Source: Pantoea rwandensis
Lineage (GTDB): Bacteria > Pseudomonadota > Gammaproteobacteria > Enterobacterales > Enterobacteriaceae
Reading direction: 5' to 3'
DNA: 64,000 nucleotides
Assembly (NCBI RefSeq): GCF_002095475.1
Contig: NZ_MLFR01000011.1
Span: 85,823-149,822, forward strand
This document shows, piece after piece, positions 1 to 8,000 of the stretch (its first letter is position 1; the number at the start of each line of letters is the position of its first letter). Made by a program: the position numbers and the translations under genes. Under the pieces are notes generated by a model. That model saw nothing but the letters and a program-made list of their open reading frames with translations. It searched no databases and was not told the DNA's origin.

Positions 1-533
1 ACGTGGCACTGACCAAAGAAGTGGTGAAACTGGCGCATTCGGTGGGCGTGTCGGTGGAAGGTGAACTCGGCACCATCGGTGATACCGGCACCACCGTCGA
101 AGGCGGCGTCAGTAAGGTGATCTATACCGAACCGGCGCAGGCTGAAGATTTTATCCAGCGTACCGGCGTCGATACCTTGGCGGTGGCGATTGGCACCGCG
201 CACGGCATCTATCCAAAAGATATGAAGCCGGAACTGCAGATGCACATCCTTCGGGACATTGCGCAGCGCACCACCATTCCACTGGTGTTGCACGGCGGTT
301 CAGCCAACCCGGATACGGAGATCGCCGAAGCAGTGACGCTTGGCGTGGGCAAAATCAATATTTCCAGCGATATGAAGTACGCGTACTTCGCCAAACTGCG
401 CGAGATTCTGGCACGTGAAACCTGGTGGGATCCGAACGTGATTTATCCGGAAGCCATTACCGCCGCCAAAGCGGTGATTCGCTACAAAATGAACCTGTTC
501 GGTGGATTGGGTAAAGCGGGTTTGTATCGTTAA
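1..533 (+). CDS. Class II fructose/tagatose-bisphosphate aldolase family protein (5' end outside window)
   Basis: C-terminal 176 residues of a zinc-dependent class II ketose-bisphosphate aldolase; the frame is open at the left edge, so the start lies upstream. Visible family landmarks are the GTAHG loop and the VLHGGS loop, which supply zinc-binding histidines, and the following GKINISSDMK segment that binds the substrate phosphate. These enzymes cleave ketose 1,6-bisphosphates (fructose or tagatose type) or related sugar phosphates to dihydroxyacetone phosphate and an aldehyde in the cytoplasm. Which substrate applies cannot be told from this half. The stop is followed by a palindromic repeat rather than a partner gene, so it is probably the last gene of its operon. 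Confidence 0.85.
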   Translation, partial: VALTKEVVKLAHSVGVSVEGELGTIGDTGTTVEGGVSKVIYTEPAQAEDFIQRTGVDTLAVAIGTAHGIYPKDMKPELQMHILRDIAQRTTIPLVLHGGSANPDTEIAEAVTLGVGKINISSDMKYAYFAKLREILARETWWDPNVIYPEAITAAKAVIRYKMNLFGGLGKAGLYR

Positions 534-570
534 TCATGCAAATGGGGCCATTACGCCCCGACCTGGCATT

Positions 571-631
571 GCGCAATAAATTGCGCCGCTACAAACTTTT
601 ACTTGTCTGTAGCGGCGTGATTCATCACGCG
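571..631. repeat. REP-like palindromic repeat pair
   Basis: Two inverted modules face each other: gcgcaataaattgcgc followed by cgctac (571-592), then gtagcggcgtgattcatcac (609-628). The outer cgctac/gtagcg arms pair, and each half also carries a small palindrome. The same modules recur at 20035-20108. The position just after a stop codon and between convergent genes suits an intergenic REP/BIME-type element. Confidence 0.6.
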
Positions 632-636
632 TTGTT

Positions 637-1401
637 TTACTTAATCACACCCAACCACTGTGAAGCAATCTGTGCATATTCACCGGTGGCAGTGCTGAGA
701 TGCAGCCACTGATCGACGTACAGTTTCCAGCTCATATCGTCACGCGGGATCATGTAGGCCTTCTCACCATATTGCATCGGTTTATCCGGGTTGATAGCGC
801 ACAGTGTTGGGTAGTGCTTCATCTGGAACAACGCTTCGGAAGCATCAGTGATCATCACATCTGCTTTTTTATCCACCAGCTGCTGGAAAATACCGACGTT
901 ATCGGCCAATTGCAGCGCCGACTGCGGCAAGTGGCTGTGCACAAAGGCTTCGTTGGTGCCGCCAGCCGGTTCAATCACCCGCACGCTCGGCTTATTGATC
1001 TGCTCTATCGTTTGATACTTATCTTTGTCATCGCAACGCACCAGCGGGATTTTGCCATCCACACCCAGCGGCTGGGCAAACCAGGCAATCTGCTGACGCT
1101 TCAGGGTGACGGAAACCCCGCCCAGTGCAATATCACACTGCTTCGCCACAAAATCATCACTCATGGTTTTCCAGGTGGTGGGCACCCATTGCACTTTAGC
1201 GCCCAGACTTGCGGCCAGTGACTCAGCCATGCTGATATCCAGCCCTTCATATTGCCCATCACTGCGCAAATAACTGTAAGGTTTGTAGTCGCCGGTGGTA
1301 CAGACTTTCAGGGTTTTACTGCTACGAATCTCATCAAGGTGGGATTGCGCCTGAGCAGCGCCCGTCACCAGAAGTAATGCACTCAGTATTGCGGTTTTCA
1401 T
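637..1401 (-). CDS. pheC: Periplasmic solute-binding-type protein, PheC (cyclohexadienyl dehydratase)-like
   Basis: About 254 residues of the bacterial extracellular solute-binding family 3 fold, with a clear signal peptide (MKTAILSALLLVTGAAQA). I chose the start at 1401 because the signal peptide begins there and an AAGAAG ribosome-binding site precedes it; a longer frame reaches 1497. CTTGDYKPYSY, a GGVSVTLKRQQ segment, PAGGTNE and VDQWLHL closely resemble periplasmic cyclohexadienyl dehydratase, which converts prephenate or arogenate to phenylpyruvate or phenylalanine. The alternative is an ordinary amino-acid ABC-transporter binding protein, but no permease or ATPase genes are adjacent, which favours the enzyme. 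It is divergent from mdaB. The family is sure, the enzymatic role less so. Confidence 0.65.
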   Translation of the reverse strand: MKTAILSALLLVTGAAQAQSHLDEIRSSKTLKVCTTGDYKPYSYLRSDGQYEGLDISMAESLAASLGAKVQWVPTTWKTMSDDFVAKQCDIALGGVSVTLKRQQIAWFAQPLGVDGKIPLVRCDDKDKYQTIEQINKPSVRVIEPAGGTNEAFVHSHLPQSALQLADNVGIFQQLVDKKADVMITDASEALFQMKHYPTLCAINPDKPMQYGEKAYMIPRDDMSWKLYVDQWLHLSTATGEYAQIASQWLGVIK

Positions 1402-1563
1402 GGGTTCTTCTTTTTTTGTTGATGTTGGTTTGCGTGCGGATTGTTTCATGAACATCCGCATTATTGCTTTATTAGCAAAAGTCTTGTGATCAATCACGCA
1501 TTTTTCTGCCTCGCCTGCGCGCGTACAGTGTGCGCCATTAACAGGAAACGGAGCGAATCATCC

Positions 1564-2145
1564 ATGAGTAATATTTTCATTATCGACGGCGGTAAAACCT
1601 TCGCCCACTCCAAAGGCGAACTGAACCATACCCTGACTGACGTTGCCGCCAGCCAACTGCGTGATTTAGGCCATAACGTGCAGATCACGGTTGCCGATAG
1701 CGACTACAACGTAGCAGAAGAAGTGCAGAAATACCTCGATAGCGATGTGGTGATCTACCAGATGCCAGGTTGGTGGATGGGCGAGCCGTGGACAGTGAAA
1801 AAATACATTGATGACGTGTTCACCGAAGGTCACGGTTCACTGTATGCCAGTGACGGCCGTAGCCGCAGCGATTCAGGCAAGAAATACGGTTCGGGCGGCC
1901 TGATTCAGGGCAAAAAATATATGCTGTCGCTGACCTGGAACGCGCCGCTGGAGGCGTTTAACGATCCGGATCAGTTCTTCGAAGGCGTGGGCGTAGACGG
2001 TCTCTACCTGCACTTCCACAAAGCCAACCAGTTCCTCGGGATGGAAGCTTTGCCGACCTTTATCTGTAATGATGTGATCAAGATGCCGGACGTGCCGCGC
2101 GATATTGAACGTTATCGGACTCATCTCAGCCAGATTTTTGCTTAA
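1564..2145 (+). CDS. mdaB: NADPH:quinone oxidoreductase MdaB
   Basis: 193-residue flavodoxin-fold FAD protein (modulator of drug activity B) that reduces quinones by two electrons with NADPH in the cytoplasm, limiting redox cycling. The N-terminus (SNIFIIDGGKTFAHSKGEL) and the YQMPGWWMGEPWTVKKYID segment are typical of the family. The frame stays open upstream to 1441, but homology begins at the ATG at 1564. It is followed after 31 bases by ygiN, the same pair as in Escherichia coli, where the two enzymes are thought to form a quinone redox cycle. Confidence 0.93.
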   Translation: MSNIFIIDGGKTFAHSKGELNHTLTDVAASQLRDLGHNVQITVADSDYNVAEEVQKYLDSDVVIYQMPGWWMGEPWTVKKYIDDVFTEGHGSLYASDGRSRSDSGKKYGSGGLIQGKKYMLSLTWNAPLEAFNDPDQFFEGVGVDGLYLHFHKANQFLGMEALPTFICNDVIKMPDVPRDIERYRTHLSQIFA

Positions 2146-2176
2146 CTGTAAGCACACCGGGAAAAAAGGAAGCGCT

Positions 2177-2485
2177 ATGTTAACTGTCGTTGCAGAAATT
2201 TGTGTCAAACCAGGTCGCCGCCACGTGGTACTGGAAGCCATTAATAAGCTGATCCCTACCGTGCTGGAAGAGGACGGGTGTCATCAGTACGATGCGCTGG
2301 TTGACCATCAGGCACAGGTACCGTGGAAGCAGAATTCGCCAGATTCCATCTTTATGCTGGAGCAGTGGGAATCGCTACGCCATCTTGAGCAGCATCAGCA
2401 GATGCCGCATATGGATGCGCACCGCACCATCATTAAAGATGATGTGGTGGATGTGAAAATCCTGGTGTTAGAGCCGGTGCGCTAA
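2177..2485 (+). CDS. ygiN: Quinol monooxygenase YgiN
   Basis: 102-residue dimeric alpha/beta-barrel (ABM superfamily) protein. The start at 2177 is set by an AAGGAAG ribosome-binding site and by alignment with E. coli YgiN (MLTV-AEI start). It has the EQWES and PHM-A segments shared with that protein. YgiN oxidises menadiol to menadione and is co-transcribed with mdaB, whose stop lies 31 bases upstream. Full length for the family. Confidence 0.9.
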   Translation: MLTVVAEICVKPGRRHVVLEAINKLIPTVLEEDGCHQYDALVDHQAQVPWKQNSPDSIFMLEQWESLRHLEQHQQMPHMDAHRTIIKDDVVDVKILVLEPVR

Positions 2486-2518
2486 TTGCTTCAAGCCTCT
2501 GCCTGTGCAGGGGCTTGT

Positions 2519-3418
2519 TTAGAGCAGGCGGTCTTGTTCAATCTTCTCGCGCAGAAAATCGAGAAAGCAGGTAATACGAGAGGTCAGGGATTGATTGCGG
2601 TAATACACGGCGTGAATCGGCAGGCGCAATTCACGCGTCTCCTGCTCTAACACCTGCACCAGATCCCCACGCGCACGATCTTCTCGACTGACAAAATCAG
2701 ACAGGCGCGCAATGCCCTGCCCGGCTAACGCCAACTGGCGAAGCGTCTCGCCACTGGAAGCCGACAGCGTGGGCTTAATCTGCAAATACTCCCCCTCATT
2801 TTGCCAAACAGGCCAGACATTGTGTGCATCCAACTGGCTGAAACCCAATAGCTGATGGGCTGCTAACGCCTCTACCGTTGCAGGCTCGCCATGCTGTTGC
2901 AGATAAGCCGGGCTGGCCACTAAGCGCGTCGCACTGCTGCCCAGCACACGGGCGCGCAGCGTAGAGTCACGAAGCTCCCCAACGCGGATAGCAATATCCG
3001 TTTGCTGTTCCAGCAGATCGATCATGATGTCGTCGGTGTTCAACTCCAGCTGAATCTGCGGATAGCGCAGCCGGAATTCCGCCACCAGCGGTACGATCAC
3101 GTGCAGCATAAAGGGCGCGTTAGCATTCACGCGCAATCTGCCAGAGGGAATGTCACGGCGCTGGGCGATCTGCTCTTCTGCCAGCTCCACCGATGAGAGG
3201 ATTTGGCGTGCATGATCGAGAAAGATAAGCCCTTCCTCGGTGAGAGCGAGACGCCGCGTGGTGCGATGCATCAGGGTGGTTTGCAGCTTGCTTTCCAGCC
3301 GACTCAGCGCACGACTGATGCCAGAGCTGGTTTGATCGAGCTGATCGGCCGCCGCCGTGATCGATCCGGTATCCACTACCGCCACCCAGGCGCGTAACTC
3401 TTCCAGTGTGATTTTCAG
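2519..3418 (-). CDS. LysR-family transcriptional regulator
   Basis: LysR-type regulator of about 299 residues: winged helix-turn-helix at residues 5-65 (GSITAAADQLDQTSSGISRA), then a periplasmic-binding-protein-like effector domain. The first ATG/GTG in frame (GTG, 3385) would cut off the conserved start of the DNA-binding domain. The homologous residues continue upstream (KITLEELRAWV) to a CTG at 3416-3418 that has an AAGGA ribosome-binding site seven bases away, and a stop lies further upstream. I therefore propose a CTG start. It converges on ygiN. The targets are unknown; subtype resembles the many LTTR proteins flanking oxidoreductases. Confidence 0.8.
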   Translation of the reverse strand: MKITLEELRAWVAVVDTGSITAAADQLDQTSSGISRALSRLESKLQTTLMHRTTRRLALTEEGLIFLDHARQILSSVELAEEQIAQRRDIPSGRLRVNANAPFMLHVIVPLVAEFRLRYPQIQLELNTDDIMIDLLEQQTDIAIRVGELRDSTLRARVLGSSATRLVASPAYLQQHGEPATVEALAAHQLLGFSQLDAHNVWPVWQNEGEYLQIKPTLSASSGETLRQLALAGQGIARLSDFVSREDRARGDLVQVLEQETRELRLPIHAVYYRNQSLTSRITCFLDFLREKIEQDRLL

Positions 3419-3637
3419 GTTCTTTTCCTTAACGCATTTGGCTATCCGCTACACATCATATCAGACGCTGCCGCGTCACATTTTATGTCTGCAGAAACAT
3501 ACGCACAGTTAAGCGGTCAGATTTCCCTTCATTATTTATTCACAATTGCATTTCATCCCATTTGAAATGGCAGAATTGCCACAGCACATGTAAAAAACAA
3601 AGAACAAACATTTCATTATGTTTCAAAGGTAAATATA

Positions 3638-3657
3638 AATGAGAATGATTATGATAT
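3638..3657. promoter_or_regulatory. Putative Fur box
   Basis: AATGAGAATGATTATGATA closely follows the 19-base Fur consensus of GATAAT-type hexamers and lies about 50 bases before the start of a siderophore receptor gene. The surrounding DNA is very AT-rich. Iron-dependent repression of the receptor is inferred. Confidence 0.7.
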
Positions 3658-3707
3658 TTATTATCACCACGTAAAAATACGTGTAAATAATGACAAGGCG
3701 TTAATAT

Positions 3708-5975
3708 ATGAAGTCTATTTATGGTAGAAGGAAAACTACTCTTTCAATAGTGATCGGGTTGTTATTGCAAGCGGGTATAACCTCGGGAAATGCAGCTGAA
3801 TCGTCAACAATTCAACTGAGTAGTTCAGCTGATAATCAGCCAACATCGCAGAATCAAGTTAAGAAAAAAGCCACAAACGAAGACACAATGGTGGTCAACG
3901 CCCCTGCAGAAAAGCTTAAGCAACAGCCCGGTGCGTCGCTGATTACCCACGAAGATATCGAACGCACCCCACCGGCGAACGACCTCTCTGAAATTATTCG
4001 CAAAATGCCGGGCGTCAACCTCACGGGCAACAGTGCTACGGGTAGTCGTGGTAACAACCGTCAAATTGATATTCGTGGCATGGGGCCAGAAAACACCCTG
4101 ATTTTGGTGGATGGTGTACCTGTTTCTTCTCGCAGCTCCGTGCGCTACAGCCGGACAGGTGAACGTGATTCGCGCGGTGATACTAACTGGGTTCCCGCAG
4201 AAATGGTCGATCACATCGATATACTGCGTGGCCCCGCTGCGGCCCATTACGGCTCAGGCGCAATGGGTGGTGTCGTCAACATCACCACTAAGCGCCCGAC
4301 TAACGACTGGCATGGCTCACTTTCCCTTTTTACCAATCAACCAGAAGATAAAGATGAAGGTGCGACTAAGCGCATGAACTTCAGCCTTAGCGGTCCACTG
4401 ATTGATGATGTTCTGTCCATGCGCGTCTATGGGAACATCAATAAAACCGATGCCGATGCTTATGATATTAATACCAATGAAAATGGTTCCTACGCTGCAG
4501 GCCGTGAAGGTGTCCGAAACCGCGATATCAACACAGCACTGCAATGGAAAATCAATGACAGGCAATATCTGGATTTTAATTACGCATACAGCCGCCAGGG
4601 TAATATTTATGCCGGTGATACGCAATACAGCAATAGCAACTTGAGCACAATCGTTCCGGAATTATATGGTGCCGAAACCAACCGAATGTATCGCCAAGCC
4701 TACAGCCTTACTCACAACGGCATTTGGGATTGGGGCCAGTCGAAACTCACATTGAGTTACGAGGACACGCACAATACAAGATTGGAGGAAGGCTCAACGG
4801 GTAAAGTTGAAGGCATGATCAACAGCGATACCTATAACACCAGTCGTTATAAAACCTGGCGAGTCAATAATGAGTACACTATTCCGTTTAGCTTATGGGT
4901 GGATAACACCCTGACGATGGGCTTTGAATGGAATAAAGAGAAATTGAACGACCCAGCTTCTATTCAAGAAACCGATGCGACCGGAATTGAAATTAATGGT
5001 GTATCCGGTGATCCCTCGCAGCGTAATACAAAAAATAGCCAGGAATTGAGTGCTGTTTATCTCGAAGACAGTATTGATGCATTCAATGGGACAACATTGA
5101 TCCCGGGCTTGCGCCTGGATTATAGCGACCGTTTCGGCAGTAACTGGAGCCCTAGCCTCAATATTCAGCAGGAGTTAACCGATACTCTGCAACTGAAAGC
5201 GGGTATTGCACGCGTCTTCAAAGCACCAAACCTTTATCAGTCAACCGAGGGGTACTTGCTGGCCAGTAGCGGCAACGGATGTGACATTGGGGGCAGTAAC
5301 GGTTGCTATCTGATGGGTAACGGTGACCTGAAACCTGAAGTCAGCATCAACAAAGAAATTGGATTGCAATGGAATGATGCGGGTTATAGTGCCGGACTGA
5401 CCTATTTCCGTAACGATTATCAAAATAAAATCGTCTCTGGGGATACCTCTCTCGGTACCGTAGAGGTTGCCAGCGCGCGTTATTCTTCTGAATATAATAT
5501 TTATCAGTGGCAAAACGGCGGTAAAGCTCTAACACAGGGCCTTGAAGCGAACCTGACTATTCCTCTTATTGCTGATAAGCTCAACTGGCGTACCAATGCG
5601 ACTTATATGTTTACCTCAAAATATAAATCGACTGGAAACCCTCTTTCACTGATTCCAAAATATACCGTGAATAGCTGGCTTGATTATCAGATCACTCCTG
5701 ATTTTGCGACCACATTAAGTTGGACAATGTATGGCCGCCAGCATCCGCGTACCACTGCTGAAATTCGCAAAGAAGCATCTGGTTTATCCGAGAATGAAGT
5801 GGGATCTTACGCAATCTTTGGTTTAGGATTTAATTATGAAGTGAATAAGAATCTTAAATTAAGTGCTGGTGTAACCAACTTGCTTGATAAACGAATCTAC
5901 CGCGAGAATGAAGGTGCTTCTACCTATAATGAGCCGGGCCGCGCTTATTATGCCGGTTTGACCACCTCATTCTAA
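3708..5975 (+). CDS. TonB-dependent catecholate siderophore receptor (FepA/IroN type)
   Basis: 755-residue outer-membrane receptor. A signal peptide (residues 1-29) is followed by a TonB-box-like region, a plug domain with the FepA-type sequence MPGVNLTGNS...RGNNRQIDIRGMGPENTL, then the 22-strand barrel ending in the usual terminal Phe (YAGLTTSF). A surface loop carries a cysteine pair (CDIGGSNGC), as in FepA and IroN. It imports ferric catecholate siderophores with TonB-ExbBD energy. A Fur box lies upstream. The gene is slightly AT-richer than its neighbours and stands alone, without transport or esterase partners. Whether the ligand is enterobactin, salmochelin or another catecholate cannot be decided. 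Confidence 0.88.
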   Translation: MKSIYGRRKTTLSIVIGLLLQAGITSGNAAESSTIQLSSSADNQPTSQNQVKKKATNEDTMVVNAPAEKLKQQPGASLITHEDIERTPPANDLSEIIRKMPGVNLTGNSATGSRGNNRQIDIRGMGPENTLILVDGVPVSSRSSVRYSRTGERDSRGDTNWVPAEMVDHIDILRGPAAAHYGSGAMGGVVNITTKRPTNDWHGSLSLFTNQPEDKDEGATKRMNFSLSGPLIDDVLSMRVYGNINKTDADAYDINTNENGSYAAGREGVRNRDINTALQWKINDRQYLDFNYAYSRQGNIYAGDTQYSNSNLSTIVPELYGAETNRMYRQAYSLTHNGIWDWGQSKLTLSYEDTHNTRLEEGSTGKVEGMINSDTYNTSRYKTWRVNNEYTIPFSLWVDNTLTMGFEWNKEKLNDPASIQETDATGIEINGVSGDPSQRNTKNSQELSAVYLEDSIDAFNGTTLIPGLRLDYSDRFGSNWSPSLNIQQELTDTLQLKAGIARVFKAPNLYQSTEGYLLASSGNGCDIGGSNGCYLMGNGDLKPEVSINKEIGLQWNDAGYSAGLTYFRNDYQNKIVSGDTSLGTVEVASARYSSEYNIYQWQNGGKALTQGLEANLTIPLIADKLNWRTNATYMFTSKYKSTGNPLSLIPKYTVNSWLDYQITPDFATTLSWTMYGRQHPRTTAEIRKEASGLSENEVGSYAIFGLGFNYEVNKNLKLSAGVTNLLDKRIYRENEGASTYNEPGRAYYAGLTTSF

Positions 5976-5994
5976 TTTCATCGTGATGAATATC

Positions 5995-6018
5995 TTGGCC
6001 GGTGTGACCACCGGCCAA
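5995..6018. terminator. Hairpin between convergent receptor and GntR genes
   Basis: Ten-base stem (TTGGCCGGTG / CACCGGCCAA) with a four-base loop, between two convergent genes. The T-run after it is poor on both strands, so terminator activity is likely but not certain. Confidence 0.5.
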
Positions 6019-6047
6019 AACTCCATAATCCATTTTTGACAGGTGGG

Positions 6048-6758
6048 TCACTGACTCGCTCGCTGATGTCTTCTCTCCGTATCATCCAAATGTTGAGACA
6101 TCGCTGTTGAAGCTGCGCTCGCATCTCCGATCAAAATAGCATCGACCAGTGATTTATGCAGGGGCAATGAGACCTCATGGTTCTCGCTGGGATCGGGATT
6201 AGTCAGGCGAAGTGACATCAACATTGTGGTGCGAATAGCATGCGCGATCGGCAATAAGAATTGGTTCTGTGATGCTTCCAAAATGGCAGTATGAAACTCA
6301 AGGTCAGCGCGAATAAATTGCTCCACATTGCCTTTAGCCACATACATCTTCTCGTAAGCGGCCTGAATGCGCGCTTTTTCTTCCACACTGGCGCGTGTTG
6401 CCGCCAATGCAGCAGCAGGAGGCTCTACAATACGTCGCACTTCCATCAGTTGCGTCAAGGTTTTCCCCCCTCCGGCTATGCTGTGGTGCCAATCCAAAAA
6501 CTGGGGGTCCAGTTGCTGCCAGCTGGTTTTCGGCCTAACAGTCGTGCCCTTACGCTGGCGTGAATCGAGCATTCCTTTCGAAATCAGGATTTGTAGTGCT
6601 TCACGTAATACCGTCCTGCTCACACCGTAATTTTCCAGCAGCTGTGTTTCATTGGGCAATAGCTCGCCTGGCTGGAGTCGTCCGTCGATAATTTGACGGC
6701 CCAAATCCTCTACGAGCTGATCAGCCATCGTGCGCTTCAATGAGGCAGAAAAAATCAT
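6048..6758 (-). CDS. GntR/FadR-family transcriptional regulator
   Basis: 236-residue regulator: N-terminal winged helix (residues 10-70; GELLPNETQLLENYGVSRTV) and a C-terminal all-helical FCD ligand domain whose metal-binding acidic/histidine pattern is visible (DLEFHTAILEAS). It is divergent from an enolase-superfamily dehydratase and MFS permease, the arrangement of DgoR-type regulators of sugar-acid catabolism, which bind the sugar acid and release the operon. The ATG at 6758 has a GGAG site. A palindromic operator overlaps this start codon, suggesting autorepression. Confidence 0.85.
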   Translation of the reverse strand: MIFSASLKRTMADQLVEDLGRQIIDGRLQPGELLPNETQLLENYGVSRTVLREALQILISKGMLDSRQRKGTTVRPKTSWQQLDPQFLDWHHSIAGGGKTLTQLMEVRRIVEPPAAALAATRASVEEKARIQAAYEKMYVAKGNVEQFIRADLEFHTAILEASQNQFLLPIAHAIRTTMLMSLRLTNPDPSENHEVSLPLHKSLVDAILIGDASAASTAMSQHLDDTERRHQRASQ

Positions 6759-6803
6759 ATTTTATGAACTCCGTCAAAAAATCATATTTATCATATTTTA
6801 TGA
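6755..6803. promoter_or_regulatory. Two copies of a 13-base palindromic operator
   Basis: TCATATTTTATGA occurs identically at 6755-6767 and 6791-6803; each is a perfect TCATA/TATGA inverted repeat, spaced 36 bases centre to centre. The pair sits in the divergent regulator/dehydratase promoter and is the natural candidate for the GntR binding sites. Assignment is inference from position and symmetry. Confidence 0.55.
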
Positions 6804-6865
6804 GTTTACCATTACTGCTAATTATATCAGTAACACGCCAACACCAGGCAGTAGGGGAATCACAA

Positions 6866-7993
6866 GTGAAAATTAAAGATGTCAAAACGCACATTCTGTC
6901 TGCAAAGCTAACAACACCTTTTGCTTACTCACGTGCGTGGTACGACACAAGAACCGCGATGATAGTTGAAATTGAAACGGATAACGGTCTGATTGGCTGG
7001 GGAGAGTGCTATGGCCCGGCAGTGATGACAGAAGCCGTGGTCAGGGGGATAAAACCATGGTTAATCGGTGCCGACCCGTTGAAATCTGATTTGCTCTGGG
7101 AAGATATCTACGCAAGGCTGCGTGATCACGGACAAAAGGGGTTAGTCATTGAAGGGCTTAGCGGTGTGGATATCGCCTTATGGGATATTCGTGGCAAGTA
7201 TTTCTCCTGTCCCTCTTACCAGTTGCTTGGCGGCGCCCTGCGTGACGATGTTCAAGCTTATGCCACCGGTCTGTATCGCCGTAAAGAGGGAAATCCACTT
7301 GAGTATCTGCCGGATGAAGCCGCTGGTTACGTCAACGAAGGGTTTAAAGCGGTAAAACTTAAAGTGGGATTTGGTGTAAAAGAGGATGCTGCCGTTACCG
7401 CCGCCGTGCGTGAAGCAATCGGTCCTGATGTGGAACTGATGGTGGATGCTAATCATGCTTACGATGCGGTGTCAGCGATCCAACTCGGTCGTCTCATCGA
7501 ACAATACGACATCAGTTGGTTTGAGGAACCCGTTCCGCCAGAAGATTTGGTCGGCTATAAAGCCGTTAAGGCCGCCCTAACCATTCCCGTTGCAGGCGGT
7601 GAGTGCGAATACACCCGGTTAGGCTTCCGCGATATCCTCACACAAAATGCCATGGACATTATTCAGCCAGATATTTGTGCAGCAGGCGGTTTATCTGAAT
7701 GTAAAAAAATTGCGGATATGGCGTGGAGCTTTGGCGTACGTACTAACCCCCATGTTTGGGGCAGCGGTATAGGCATCGCGGCATCGTTGCAATTTATTGC
7801 CATGGTCCCTACGCATACACCTGTTTCGCTCAATCCCAAACAACCCATCTTTGAATTTGACCAGACTGAACATCCGGTTCGGATGGCGATCATTAAAGAT
7901 CCTATTAGACACCAGCAAGGTCGTATTGCTATTCCTCAGGGGCCGGGCTTGGTATTGAAATCAACCGTGAAGCGCTTCAGGCGTATAAGGTGA
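6866..7993 (+). CDS. Enolase-superfamily sugar-acid dehydratase (mandelate racemase subgroup), 3' end frameshifted
   Basis: About 375 residues. The GTG at 6866 has an AGGGG site; the longer frame from 6740 reads through the operator and is rejected. Mandelate-racemase landmarks are present: the KxK motif (KLKVG), metal ligands in VDANHAY, FEEP and GGECEY, and the Asp (PDICAAGG) and His (NPHVWGS) of the second acid/base pair. Such proteins dehydrate acid sugars such as galactonate or related aldonates. The last residues after GPGL read VLKSTVKRFRRIR, but one extra G at 7951-7952 would give a normal ending (GIEINREALQAYKVN) with the stop at 7996-7998, two bases before the MFS start. Substrate unknown. 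Confidence 0.85.
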   Translation: MKIKDVKTHILSAKLTTPFAYSRAWYDTRTAMIVEIETDNGLIGWGECYGPAVMTEAVVRGIKPWLIGADPLKSDLLWEDIYARLRDHGQKGLVIEGLSGVDIALWDIRGKYFSCPSYQLLGGALRDDVQAYATGLYRRKEGNPLEYLPDEAAGYVNEGFKAVKLKVGFGVKEDAAVTAAVREAIGPDVELMVDANHAYDAVSAIQLGRLIEQYDISWFEEPVPPEDLVGYKAVKAALTIPVAGGECEYTRLGFRDILTQNAMDIIQPDICAAGGLSECKKIADMAWSFGVRTNPHVWGSGIGIAASLQFIAMVPTHTPVSLNPKQPIFEFDQTEHPVRMAIIKDPIRHQQGRIAIPQGPGLVLKSTVKRFRRIR

Positions 7994-8000
7994 ATTAACC

